DNA of 64,000 nt from the NCBI GenBank assembly GCA_922989275.2, contig OV277857.1, forward strand, positions 49,019,083 to 49,083,082. Direction: 5' to 3'. The position numbers were made by a program, and so were the translations under genes. The notes beneath the pieces were generated by a model. It was not told where the DNA came from, made no database searches, and saw only the letters and a program-made list of their open reading frames with translations. This document shows, piece after piece, positions 43,432-53,980 of the stretch. This DNA comes from Gari tellinella. Taxonomy: Eukaryota > Mollusca > Bivalvia > Cardiida > Psammobiidae. Each line of letters opens with the position of its first letter. The first letter of the stretch is position 1.

Positions 43432-43959
43432 TAAATGTATAGGATGAAATAAAAAAAATAAACAGTGTCGATTGCACGGTTGGGAGCCAGATCAGACGCC
43501 AAGTAACATTGGGGGAATACATTGAATGTGCGATTCTATGGGGTAAAGGGCTAATATTTTCACCTCCATCGATGACTACAGTCGACTCTGCAACAGTTTG
43601 GATCCTGATCAAGCGCCGTAAAAACTATTTGATGGTTATTTCGGTTTGTGTAGAGCCATTTAAGAACTGAACGGAATTTTTTTTAATAAAGAAGAATTTT
43701 AGTCGATCCGCTACATTGGTTAGGAAGCTTATTTGAAAAAAGCCGCCAAAGGTCTGTTGTTCGGGATCGGAAGATTAATTCGCGGAGAAATAATCCATAA
43801 GCCACGCCTCCTCTGCGAAAGATATCCACAAGTCCCGCCCCTGCAAACAACGACATTTTCAGACATTTAGCTTATTCATCACTGAAACGTCAAATTGAGA
43901 GTTTCACTTTCCAAATAAATCTCATACATTTTAGAAATGTTGGGTGTTTTAACAATAAA

Positions 43960-44170
43960 CCGGTATTGTACAACCGCAAACTATACAGACCTGATCAGAT
44001 GGCTCCTTTAGTAGCCTTTTCATCTGAGTCTTCACTGTTTGAGAAAGGACAAGCGTACTCTATACATAAACACTTGCTTTTCAAGACGAGTACACTCGTC
44101 ACTAGGGTCCACTGTGTCATTCCTCTGGCTATTGCCAAATCCCACATTGTTAAGGTTGATGACCCCTAAT
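43960..44170. repeat. Family C element, decayed
   Basis: CAGACCTGATCAGATGGCTCC..TCATCTGAGTCTTCACTGTTTG and GAGTACACTCGTCACTAGGG match the family C core and right subterminal part. The TTAA ends are not recognisable. Confidence 0.5.
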
Positions 44171-44211
44171 GAGATCAGACCAAACTCGCTACTCTACTTA
44201 CAGTCATCGGA

Positions 44212-44527
44212 CATTCTCGTCAACTGCCGATCAGGGGCCCGCTTCATAAAACTTCGTACGACAAAAATGGTCGTAATGCATTTACATTAAAGTACATTTA
44301 ATTACTGATTTCTTTATCCAATCCTGTGTAGTGACATCTCTTTGGATTCGTCTCTTCAAGACGATCCCAAAGAGATGCCACAAGACATGATTAGAAAGAG
44401 AAAACAAATATAATTAAGACTTTTATATTCTGACTTACGACATCATAAAATTTTGTCGTACGATGTTTTATGAAACCGGCACCTGTTCCGAACCATGGTT
44501 TTGAACAATTTGGCAGTTGACGAGAAT
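44212..44527. repeat. Palindrome split by a family F element
   Basis: ATTCTCGTCAACTGCC at 44213 and GGCAGTTGACGAGAAT at 44511 are inverted arms. The family F element at 44233-44481 (GGGGCCCGCTTCATAAAACT to TGTTTTATGAAACCGG) lies between them, near the former centre. Confidence 0.65.
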
Positions 44528-44557
44528 GGCCGGTTGTTCTCCGTAAAGCTCAGAGAC

Positions 44558-44840
44558 CAGGCTCCGAGGTTATAAAGCTTTTGATTTGAGTTGAACTTGT
44601 TCCCAAGCATTTGATTGGTCAGATTTGAGCCTAGGCTTCGCAACACACTCAGACTCATCTAAAAGGCTTTATAACCTCGGAGCCTGGGTCCATGCTGATA
44701 ATGTGTTTGAGTTGAGTCTGAGATAGTTGACAAGCTTTTGATTGGTCAGATTTAAGCATAATTTATGCTTAAATCTGACAAATCAAACCATTGAGAATAA
44801 TCTCAGACTCAACTCAAACATTTTTTTTAACAAAGGGTCA
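44558..44840. repeat. Two adjacent family H elements
   Basis: The first (44558-44695) runs from GGCTCCGAGGTTATAAAGC to GCTTTATAACCTCGGAGCC. The second (44697-44840) has GATTGGTCAGATTTAAGCAT pairing with ATGCTTAAATCTGACAAATC. A half-palindromic duplicate could have arisen by repeat expansion. Confidence 0.65.
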
Positions 44841-44894
44841 GGGCAACGGCAGATATCATGCTGCTTTAGGCTCAGATGAAGTCAGTTTAGTCGA

Positions 44895-45121
44895 TTAACC
44901 CAATTTTACTCAGTGGATTCTTCCATGTTTATATGATGGATTAGTCCATATTTTTATTAAAGGGGTGCCTGGTGAAAATTTTCATTTTCGTTTTGTAAAA
45001 AATGTTCATATTGAAATTCCTATCAGCAAACAGTGTAGACTCTGATCAGACGCCGCATCATGCGGCGTCAGATCAGAGTCTACACTGTTTGCCTATGTCC
45101 CATATATGGGATGGGGGTTAA
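44895..45121. repeat. TTAA foldback element, family C variant
   Basis: TTAACCCAATTTTACTCAGT to GGGATGGGGGTTAA, with core TCTGATCAGACGCCGCATCA and complement. Same shell as 3750-3952, but its core carries the GACGCCG motif of families A and B. Confidence 0.7.
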
Positions 45122-45129
45122 CCCACAAC

Positions 45130-45780
45130 GCCAAGGCTCACCCGCTAGTTCACCTTTATAATTAGCTATAAATTAATCAACAGATAAATAAAAGGTGATA
45201 CAAACAGCAAGTATGTTTCAAGTCGCATGATTTACGTCATATCGAAAATAGGTAGATCATTCGATTCTGCTACATGTATATAACTAGGAAAACATCAGCA
45301 AACGAAGAAGGCAACATTTACGACACATATCCTTTCCACGCCCATAACGTATAAAAACGTTTGACGTTTATGACACATTTTGGCTTCCGTAGAATGATAA
45401 GTTATGATTCGCACGTCGCGTTGGAAGACTTTTCTGAAAGGCCAGGTTCCGCACTTCCTATTTCTAGAATATCAATGGTCTCCTGCAAAATGTGACACTT
45501 TCAGGCAGCGTCGAAAATGGATCTAGACCCAGAGGGGCCGAAACGGCCCATCTCTCTACTTTCGGTTTAAAATGTACTCGACCTTTTTGTCAAAACCCGT
45601 TATTATAGCACTCATGCTGGAATTCAGTAACACTGACATGTCAACACAAAGCTCTCAAAGCTCAAACTGAGCTCTGGATCGTCGTTTTTTCTAACTTATT
45701 CGCACATTGCGCGAACGTGATTTAAATATAGCGCCTCTAAAAATAGATTGTCATTTTCGGTTTCGTGAAAGGGTTAATTT
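45130..45780. other. No recognised gene or repeat
   Basis: No splice-supported exon or repeat family could be assigned. GGGGCCGAAACGGCCC near 45535 is a short palindrome. Confidence 0.35.
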
Positions 45781-46200
45781 CCCAACAAACTCATAAAAAT
45801 TGTTTGTTTTTTTTCCTTTTAAAGGAAACGTTTCCAACGAAACGCAACCGCAATGCAGTAAACTGTAGAAAACGATATTGTCTTGTATGTTTGTTTTGAT
45901 TTCGTCCGTTTCTACCAACTACAGTGCTCCCCTTCCCCCCCCCCCCCCCCCCCCCCCCACATGTGCCAGACGCATGCTTTGCCCCAATATAACATCTCCA
46001 AACACAAATAAAGAGAACAAAACCATACAAACACCCCAGACACAATATTCTGACCTAAAGCTCATCTTTTTTAAAAAAAAAATATTTTTTTTACATAGTA
46101 TATACCTTAGAGGTACATGTATATCCAAGGTATATACTAAATATATTTTTTTTTTTTCAAAAAAAAAAGAAATCATCATCATCATCCTCATCATCATGTA
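45781..46200. repeat. Homopolymer and palindrome cluster
   Basis: A poly-C run of ~23 (45936-45958) follows ACAGTGCTCCCCTTCC. A palindrome around AGTATATACCTTAGAGGTAC (46100-46140) is flanked by A- and T-runs. A short ATC repeat is at 46170-46197. Reading frames across these are artefacts. Confidence 0.6.
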
Positions 46201-46417
46201 CGCAAATTGTTGACATCTCTGCCCTCGCTAATGGAAAAGTCGCGCATATCCACGTTCGCTACACCTGTCACAGGGGAGAAACACAGACAAAGAAGCATAC
46301 TATTTTTTAACATTTATTTTGTCATAACACAAAAGTTTACTACACCAAACAAAGGATGCACATTAGTATTACATACATGTATTTACAAACATGAATACAA
46401 GTAGATCCACTCTTGCA

Positions 46418-46915
46418 TTAAATCATTTACCCCTGACACTTTCAATGGACAGTTCCAATTTCAAGATAAGTCTAGTCCATTTCTGACTATTTAGGGTTGA
46501 TTTTCACAATATATTTCAAAGTGACAAGCAGTGTCGACCCTGATCAGAGGGCTCCTTAATTCTTTGCACCCTAGTCCCGCATATAGGCGTGCTTTTCAAA
46601 CAGTGTACATGTGAATAGTACACTTGTCCTATGCAAACAGTGAAGACCCTGATCAGAGGGCTCCGAAAGGAGCCCTCTGATCAGGATCTTCACTGTTTGT
46701 CACAATGCCAAACATTGACAAAAACAACCCTTAAAAGTCAGAAATGGACTAGATTAAAATGGAAACTGGAATTTTCCATTTAAAGTTTCAGGGAGGAAAG
46801 AGTTAAGGAGCCCTCTGATCAGGGTCTACACTGTTTGTATAGGACAAGTGAAATCCTCACAAGTACACTGTTTGTAAATGACAAGTATACTCGTCTCTAT
46901 GGTTGAATGTGTTAA
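46418..46915. repeat. Family C TTAA element split at its centre by another family C element
   Basis: TTAAATCATTTACCCCTGAC to GGTTGAATGTGTTAA. Its hairpin reads ACCCTGATCAGAGGGCTCC-TTAA on one side and TTAA-GGAGCCCTCTGATCAGGG on the other. The TTAA at the hairpin tip was used as the target of the inner element. Confidence 0.8.
46556..46806. repeat. Inner family C TTAA element, inverted
   Basis: TTAATTCTTTGCACCCTAGT on the left and GTTTCAGGGAGGAAAGAGTTAA on the right, with exact TTAA on both sides. The core is GAAGACCCTGATCAGAGGGC and its complement. Orientation is opposite to the outer element. Confidence 0.85.
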
Positions 46916-47017
46916 GTCTTCCCTGTCTTCATATACATGTTTATCACTCACTCATTCACCAGTTACAAAACAAGGTCCTTTGACCCTTCCTATGCTGGAA
47001 AATAATATATGTACTTA

Positions 47018-47090
47018 GCAAGCAGTGTAGACCCTGATCAGAGAGCTCCTTAAGGAACCTTCTGATCAGGGTCTGTAGTGTTTGGTTAAC
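47018..47090. repeat. Family C hairpin core
   Basis: AGCAGTGTAGACCCTGATCAG..GATCAGGGTCTGTAGTG around CTCCTTAAGGA. The shell is incomplete. Confidence 0.55.
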
Positions 47091-47146
47091 TCTACTTTCT
47101 GGAGTATTTCCCCTAAAACAAACATACACTGACTGGTTGATAGTTA

Positions 47147-47397
47147 TCTTAATCCTTTCCCATATAGAAGCGCCTTTTAGAGCATTTAATTTATTCCATC
47201 AATGAAGAAAATAGTTCCAATTTTTAGTCATGTCAATGAACCACAAAAAATATGCTTAAGTCCTATAAGATAACAGCTTAAAGCAGGCTGAAAGTAAAGC
47301 AGAATGTGCCTTAAGGCACATTCTACTTTACTTTCAACCTGTTTTAAGTGATCATCTGTCTTCAAAGCTACAAACAGGCTATGGGGTAAAGAGTTAA
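47147..47397. repeat. Family D TTAA element
   Basis: TTAATCCTTTCCCATATAGA to ATGGGGTAAAGAGTTAA, with core AAAGCAGAATGTGCC-TTAA-GGCACATTCTAC. Confidence 0.8.
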
Positions 47398-47984
47398 AGA
47401 GATGGACTCGAGATAGTGAACTTGCTATCAAAATAATCAAAAGCTATGTCGTTTTTTTTGTAAATGACCTTTTTATTTGATTTATGATAAATTTGGTAGC
47501 CAAAGAAACTTCTCTTGATTTCTTTTGTTTTGATTCCTGATAATGATCACAATTGAGATTACACTATCTCTGGTCTTCTTTGAGATTTGTAAACTAATTG
47601 GGACAAGACAACAATTCATAGGCAATTAGGTGATATGACAGATAAGGTTAAAGAACTTGAAGTGATTTGGATATACAAGACAATATAGGTTATATGGTGC
47701 AACCACAAGAGAAAATATGCTTATCCACATAACATTTACAAAACATGAGTATATAGGTTCTTTTACTCTTTGGAAATATTTACAAAACAGTTTAACCTCA
47801 ATATCTTTAACTCGCTTAGGTCAAACCTATATCCATAACATGACTAAGAAACCTCAATTTATCAAATTTCAGTCTCTAAAACACAAGCGAGATGGACAAA
47901 AGCGAGTTTAAGTAAACAAGGTTTTACTGAATATCCTTTAGATGGAATGTACCAAGAAAATGTTCTGCATGGTGGTATGTTTTT
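47398..47984. other. No recognised gene
   Basis: AT-rich. No family match and no splice-supported exon. Confidence 0.35.
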
Positions 47985-48170
47985 TTCCAAATACATGTAT
48001 GTTACAATATACTGCAAAATGACAAACAGCCAAGACCCTTTCAGAGGGCTCCTGAAAGTGCATTTTGAACTAGGTCTTCACTGTTTGCATAGGATAATTT
48101 TACTCTTCACATGTACACTTTTAGTAAATGATGAGTACACCTGTCACTTGGGTTGAATGTATTAATAAGT
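47985..48170. repeat. Family C element, partly decayed
   Basis: GACAAACAGCCAAGACCCTT..GGTCTTCACTGTTTGCATAG, then GAGTACACCTGTCACTTGGG. The right end has ATTAA in place of TTAA. Confidence 0.55.
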
Positions 48171-48462
48171 CAAATTATGGCTTTTCAAAATAAAAATTAA
48201 TAACAAGGGGGGCAACTCTATCAATTCTAAACTCTCATAATGAAGAGTATTCACTCTTTACATGCTTGATGTATGGCTCACTTGTGTTCTTGTACAAAAG
48301 TTGTGGGAAAAGAATGTTTATGGACACAACTAACATGAATCAAGATCTTGTAAGAAATAAGTTGTTCATTTGTATGAGTAATCAAGATTTGTATCTGAAC
48401 AAGTAAAACACACTAAACAATACAGTACAACTCATGTAAAACAGCAATCCAAAAGAAGATAA

Positions 48463-48664
48463 CAGTAAAACCTCACCATAATGACCACTAAACCAAATAA
48501 ATTATTTTTTGTTTAAGGCAGATGACTGTTAAAAGCAAGGTGAAGGTTAAACAGAAAGCTCCTTTAGGAGCTTTCTGTTTTTCTTTCACCTTGCTTTAAG
48601 CTGTCACCTGTCTCTCATACAATAATGTATCCTTGTTTTAGTGATTGAAATAGAAGTTTTACTT
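48463..48664. repeat. Family E element
   Basis: CAGTAAAACCTCACCATAAT to GATTGAAATAGAAGTTTTACT, with core AGAAAGCTCCTTTAGGAGC and complement. A second half copy follows at about 48700-48925. Confidence 0.7.
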
Positions 48665-48989
48665 GAATTTGATTTTTCCTGCTGAATAGAACTCCACCCA
48701 CAGGGAATATTTAACATCTTAACCATTATATTGGCTAATATAGTATGGATTTTTGTCCAAGGAAAGAGCAGACTCATGCCAGATAATTCCTGTAAGAAAA
48801 GCGTCAATATATTTGAGGAGCTTTCTGATTTACTGTCATCCTGCTTATTTCAAGCTGTTGCATATCTTTTATACAATCAATTATCCTTCGTTTTCGTGGT
48901 CGTAACAGAGAGGTTTTACTGTATAGGAGTACCGTGTAGACAGTGAACACCTGTAAGTTTTGTATAGAAGCTTTCTGCTTCTGTGCAAC

Positions 48990-49345
48990 ATCAACTTATT
49001 CACCCCTGAAACTCCAAATGGACAATTCCAGTTTAAAAAGTTAAATGTAGTCTATTTTTAACAATTCAAGTTTTTATTTGCAATACATGTATACTACAAA
49101 ATAGCAAATAGTGTAGACCCTGATTAGAGGGTTCCTACAGAATCTCTCCAATATGGGTCTACACGTTTTCACAGGTACACTGTTTATGAAGGATCTGATG
49201 TGTATATGTATCATTAGGATTTAATGGGTTAACCCTTTCCTCCCTGAAACTTCAATTGGACAATTCCAATTTTAAACTAAGTCTAGTCCATTTTTGACTT
49301 TTTAGGACTGATTTTACAATATATGTCAAAATGACCAACAAAGAA
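48990..49345. repeat. Family C element plus a half copy
   Basis: TTATTCACCCCTGAAACTCC through ACCCTGATTAGAGGGTTCC to AGGATTTAATGGGTTAA. A new TTAACCCTTTCCTCCCTGAA follows directly and stops near 49345. The two share one TTAA. Confidence 0.6.
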
Positions 49346-49639
49346 CAGCCACTAGACACGAGTAAGAATGTACATGTAATATTGATCATGATGCTAACAC
49401 TACAATAAATAGCGGAATGTTTCTTTACTACAACACAATATGCTTCTATCATACCAAACAATCTTTACATCTACTTTACTGTCTTTGAATGTGTTTTTTT
49501 TTTTCAAGTTTAGCAGTTGAATGTTTAACTAACATCTTTGCATATCAATAGTTTGTTCTGTTTAGAAAAACAATCATCTATGAATCATCTATGAATACAG
49601 AAATTAAATATTCAAAACTAAGGAACTCTTGTGGGTTAT

Positions 49640-49885
49640 AAGGTTCCCTTGTGGATATTTTTAATTACCAAAACATAAACCAGTCTATTTGGAATTCTGG
49701 GTAGTTTAATAATACAGGTCTAAAGAAGAAAACGATGTAAACCCAGATCAGATTGCTCCTATAGGAGCCCTCTGATCTGGGTCTACACTGTTTGCAAATG
49801 TAATGAGTATTTTCTAAACAGGTCCATGTAGTTGAAAGAGTTTACTGAGGGCTAAAGGAGCCCTTTGATCTGGGTCTACACTGTT
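49640..49885. repeat. Family C element, rearranged
   Basis: The core AACCCAGATCAGATTGCTCC..GAGCCCTCTGATCTGGGTCT is followed by a second copy of the right arm (AGGAGCCCTTTGATCTGGGT) after ~60 bp. Confidence 0.55.
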
Positions 49886-50006
49886 TGCAAATAAATCAAA
49901 ATCATCACTCAGGAGGGAAAGAAATACAAAATGTGTACAAATGTAGAAAAACACTCACACAATGGCACATACAATATCAAGAAAATAAACAAAATGAGCT
50001 TAACAG

Positions 50007-50185
50007 GGCTCCAGATAAGAGGAGTATCTCAAAAACTAAAATTTTGATTTCGGTACGGTGGAGACATAAACAGTTTATATCATTCACTTTTATCTGGACC
50101 CGGGCCTGCACGGCATTGACCCTTTTCTTGTCAATACTGACTTCAAGTCTTGCATGGAATCTGCAATTAATATAGCTCTAGACTA
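50007..50185. repeat. Family G element, internally deleted
   Basis: AGGGCTCCAGATAAGAGGAG and AAAACTAAAATTTTGATTTC match the family G left part. TTTTATCTGGACCCGGGCC and the rest are rearranged. A family J end (CAGGGCTGCCATAAGGTG) follows at 50247. Confidence 0.45.
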
Positions 50186-50509
50186 GACACCAAGATGTTA
50201 CATGGTGTTTGATCTGGATCTAAACTGTTTCGACTCATCCATTCCCAGGGCTGCCATAAGGTGATCATGAAAAATCCTAGGTTTCCAAATTTTCAAATGT
50301 ATTTTTGGATAAGATCAACGATATAATTTCTGTCCATTAAAACCATATATATATGCGAGTAAATAACACAAGTTTATATTATATCTTTCCATAATTATCT
50401 CTATATCTTTATATTACATACAATTGAAAACATTTATTTTCGCAACAAATAGAAAGCAAACATGTTGGATTAAAACTTCTATTTGGATACAGCTTTAAAC
50501 AATTACATG

Positions 50510-50700
50510 TCCTCCATTGATACATCTTTTTACAGCTTTAATTCATTCCTCCACTGAAGAACATAGTTCCACTTCATACAGCCATGAATAAGAAGTAGTT
50601 TCTATATCCTAGCATAAAGCAGGCACATTCTGCTTTACTTTCAACCTGCTTTTAGTGGGCATGTGTCCTCAATAATTATAGGAACATGCTATGGAGTACA
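50510..50700. repeat. Family D element, decayed
   Basis: TTCATTCCTCCACTGAAGAA..CATAGTTCC and TAAAGCAGGCACATTCTGCT remain. The hairpin has collapsed to one arm. Confidence 0.5.
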
Positions 50701-50761
50701 AGTAACATGTGACTTTTTAATGCAGTATTACAATAAAGATTGATAGCTTTTCTATCATCTG

Positions 50762-51014
50762 TTAACCCATTACCCCATAGCCTAGATCTAGTTTTGAAAG
50801 ATAGGTGACTACTTAAAGCAGGTTGAAAGTAAAGCAGAATGCACCCTAAGGCGCATTCTGCTTTACTTTCAGCCTGCTCTAAGCTATCCTCTGCTAGCAT
50901 AAAGAAAATATTTCATATGGTACATATTCATGACTGAATAAATTGGAACTATTTTCTTCAGAAGAGGAATTAATAAGAGGTGTAAAAAGGTGAATACATG
51001 GGGATATGGGTTAA
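50762..51014. repeat. Family D TTAA element
   Basis: TTAACCCATTACCCCATAGC to GGGATATGGGTTAA. The core hairpin AAAGCAGAATGCACCCTAAG and complement is nearly perfect. Confidence 0.85.
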
Positions 51015-51093
51015 ACCCTTCTCCTGCTATTAACACTTTTAAAAACTGTAGATCCAGATCTTAAAGATCCTGAATGAGCTGTCTGATCAGGGT

Positions 51094-52175
51094 CCAGGGC
51101 TCCAGATAATTTCAAAAACAAAAATCTTTATTTCTGCTTTAACCCCTATGGTGTCACTATTCATTAGAATCATCTCAAAGAGACGATTCTAATGAGTAGT
51201 AACATCATAGGCAGGGGCGTAGCTAGACCAAATAGGAAGTGTACGCAGCCGTAAACTAGGGGGGTCCGGGGGCATGCTCCCCCGGGTAAAATTCATTCCT
51301 AGATGGTCTCTGGTGCGTTCTGAGGGCGTTTCCCGCATTCAAAACAGGTGATAAAAGAACATAAATTTATGTAAAAATTGAATACAAAAATAAACGACAT
51401 TGACGACAAAATCATCAGGAACATATATAGATCTAATGTACGTTCCTTAAATCATGGATGTTCATTTCAAACCGACAATCAGTAACATTCAGATCTGCAA
51501 CAGAACCATTTGCATTTACGATCCGTTTTGATATCATGATAAAGCAGGCCTGTAGGAACTGTGATTGAGGGGGCACACGTCGACGTCAGGGGCAAAGCTA
51601 ATTCAAATGGTGAACGCACTCATACTTGGGAATGCGGAATGCTCATCCGGAAAAAAAAATATGGGCTTTTGTGAGTTCTGAGGGCATTTCGAGCAATCAA
51701 AATGAGTTAAACAGAAAATTACCAACATTATTTAAAATCTCTATGTAAAATTTGACTCCGAATAACATAATCCTTACCCCTTCTGATTGGTTTAAGCACT
51801 CTTACTCTAGAGGGGTCCGGGGGCATGCTCCCCCGGGAAATTTTTAATCATAGATGGTTTCTGGTGCGTTCTGAGGGCGTTTCCCGCATTCAAAGACTAC
51901 GTAAAAATTTGACTCAAAATAACAAATTATTGATTATTATTCTAGGATAATGTTTTTTTCCCGGACAGCTTGTCTTCCAGTCTTTGATCTCTACCCCCTG
52001 CCCCCTACGGTTTTTATTGCATTTTTGGACTTTTCAATTTTTCTATTTTTTAGAACAATGTGTACGCAGTTGCGTTTTTTGCGTACAGGTAGCTACGTGC
52101 CTGATAGGATTTGATGTTGAAAAAAGTGAGAAAATGTTGGACTTGTGCAGTTTACTACCTCTTATCTGGAACCCT
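51094..52175. repeat. Family G element split by a CAGGGGCGTAGCTA element
   Basis: AGGGCTCCAGATAATTTC and the hairpin CTATTCATTAGAATCATCTC / GAGACGATTCTAATGAGTAG lie left of the insertion. AGTTTACTACCTCTTATCTG-GAACCCT closes it on the right. Positions 51215-52104 are the inserted element. Confidence 0.65.
51215..52104. mobile_element. ~890 bp element with CAGGGGCGTAGCTA ends and ATAGG duplication
   Basis: CAGGGGCGTAGCTA and TAGCTACGTGCCTG are 14 bp imperfect inverted ends. ATAGG on both sides is a 5 bp target duplication, confirmed by comparison with intact family G. Inside, GGGGTCCGGGGGCATGCTCC with the following ~90 bp (GTGCGTTCTGAGGGCGTTTC) occurs twice, at about 51260 and 51813. A third, diverged CAGGGGCAAAGCTA lies at 51589. 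No transposase is visible. Confidence 0.75.
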
Positions 52176-52465
52176 GAGGGTCTGCACCTTTTTTTTATTT
52201 GACATGAGTCTACACTTTTTCCTAATGGAAATATTCTTTATCAGTCAATGTAACGATTCATATGATACATATTCATTGTAGGCGGAGTTTTAAAAATGAA
52301 TACATGTACAAAATGTATTCAGCAAGAGAAGGGTAAATAGCAGATTGTTTGTGTTTTTATTTAAACAATAATACTGTCAGTCACTGTTGGATTTTTTTGA
52401 AACAGAATGCATGTAAGCTTGTACACAATGACATTCAAAACTTTTCTTTTTTTAAAAAAATGTAT

Positions 52466-52716
52466 TTAACGCTTTCCCCCATGGAAGCGCCTTTTAGCAC
52501 ATTTAATTTATTCCTGCACTGGTAAAAATAGTTCCAATTTATACAGTCATGAATATGTTTCATCAGAAATATTTTCTATATTCTAGCAGATGATAGCTTA
52601 AAGCAGGCTGAAAGTAAAGCAGAATGCACTTTAAGCGCATTCTGCTTTACTTTCAACCTGCTTTAAGTGGACACCTATATTCAATACTAGAGATATGCTA
52701 TGTGGGAAAGGGTTAA
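52466..52716. repeat. Family D TTAA element
   Basis: TTAACGCTTTCCCCCATGGA to TGTGGGAAAGGGTTAA, with core AAGCAGGCTGAAAGTAAAGC and complement. Confidence 0.8.
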
Positions 52717-52867
52717 AATTAACCTGCCAAAAAATCAAGGGTGAAAGTGAAAAAGGTGTCAAGTGACTGTTGTTTTAACTGAAGAAACAAACAGTAAACA
52801 AAACAACAGGAAAACAGCTTGGATCCTGATCAGAATCAACCTGTTTTTTCAATGTCTCTCACATACT

Positions 52868-53129
52868 GTTTGACCCATCTCCCCCGTAGAAATGCCTTTT
52901 GAGAACTTCATAATTTCTTCAAAGAAATGCCTTTGCATCACCTAACCATGTCTTGTTAAAGAGTCATAGGAATAGTTCCAGCTTCATGACGGGTGTGTGC
53001 TTAAAGCAGGGTAAAAGTAAAGCACATATGCCTGAAGCCCCGAAGGACCTTTCTGCTTCACTTTCAAATCTGCTTTAAGTGACCATCTTTCTTAAACACT
53101 GCAAAATAAACTTATGGGGAAATGGGTTA
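52868..53129. repeat. Family D variant
   Basis: ACCCATCTCCCCCGTAGAAA to TTATGGGGAAATGGGTTAA. The core GGGTAAAAGTAAAGCACATA with CGAAGGACCTTTCTGCTTCA is a mix of D and E type stems. Confidence 0.5.
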
Positions 53130-53335
53130 AGAGGATAAGAATGATGTACATGTTCGATGCGAAACAGTCAATCTTGTTTTAAACCATCACTCAATGGCGG
53201 TACATGGATATTTGTAAGGACAGGTTTTCTGCTAAATGCCGGATTAAAATAATGCAGAAAGCTACTAAAGGAGCTTTCTATAAAAAAAATGTATCCTGTA
53301 TTCAGCACAAAACCTGTATTAAAGTTTATTATATG

Positions 53336-53775
53336 CCTTCGAATGATATCGAGCGTTTCCGCGTGTATCTGCCCAGTAAAATACAAGAGTCTGTATCAGC
53401 CACCTTGTATCAGCCACTTTGTATTTTACTCTGACGTCGCTTTCGATTTAACGTGACGTCATTTACGTACATGTACGAGTGCCGCGTTATTCTTTGTGGC
53501 ATACAAAAAATCCTGTTCTGCTTCAAATAACTTATAAATTTTGGATATAAAATCATTTAAACAATCACTCAGTTATTTCTTGTTTGTATTCAAGGCATAT
53601 AATAAACACATCACCAGTTGGCAGTGTGCAACAGTGTTGCATTTAGCTCTCGACGTTTTTGGCGGAAACAACCGATCACTCGCGCCAAGGCGCTCGTCAG
53701 ATCGGCTATTTCCGCCAAAATCGTCTCGAGCTAAATACATCACTCTGTATCGCACTGTCAACTGGTAATGTGTAT
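53336..53775. repeat. Family X repeat, copy 3
   Basis: TGATATCGAGCGTTTCCGCG, CAGTAAAATACAAGAGTCTG, GACGTCGCTTTCGATTTAAC, GTGACGTCATTTACGT and the GGAAACAACCGATCACTCGC hairpin, ending CACTGTCAACTGGTAATGTG. It lies directly downstream of the HRC-like gene. Confidence 0.65.
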
Positions 53776-53805
53776 GTATCGGTGGGATCAACTACTGAGG
53801 GGTCA

Positions 53806-53811
53806 TTTAAT
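53806..53811 (-). terminator. Possible poly(A) signal of the HRC-like gene
   Basis: ATTAAA on the minus strand lies 82 bp after the stop codon at 53893. It is a common variant of AATAAA, but a single hexamer is weak evidence. Confidence 0.3.
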
Positions 53812-53892
53812 ACAAGATTGACGGTAATTCCCTGTGAAAGAATAGCCCTGTGTGTCTAATGGATTTCCAATGGCAGGCAAGATGACATCGGG

Positions 53893-53980
53893 TTACAACT
53901 CATCCTTGTTGTTGTCCAGCCAGGTCTTCACTGTCTCCAAGTCTCCATCGACCTCCTCCTTGTTATAACTTGGCAGAGCA
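53893..53980 (-). CDS. Exon 5 of HRC-like gene (KDEL end)
   Basis: The acceptor is CTTGTTTTCAG. It encodes NALPSYNKEEVDGDLETVKT and WLDNNKDEL, then TAA. Confidence 0.85.

Noticed and set aside
45878..46213. Frames with Pro, Phe, Lys and Ile runs on both strands
   Set aside because: Produced by poly-C, poly-T and ATC simple repeats.
53541..53859. Overlapping frames on both strands around 53.6 kb
   Set aside because: All lie in the family X hairpin, whose palindrome gives mirrored readings such as CRALxxFGGN on both strands.
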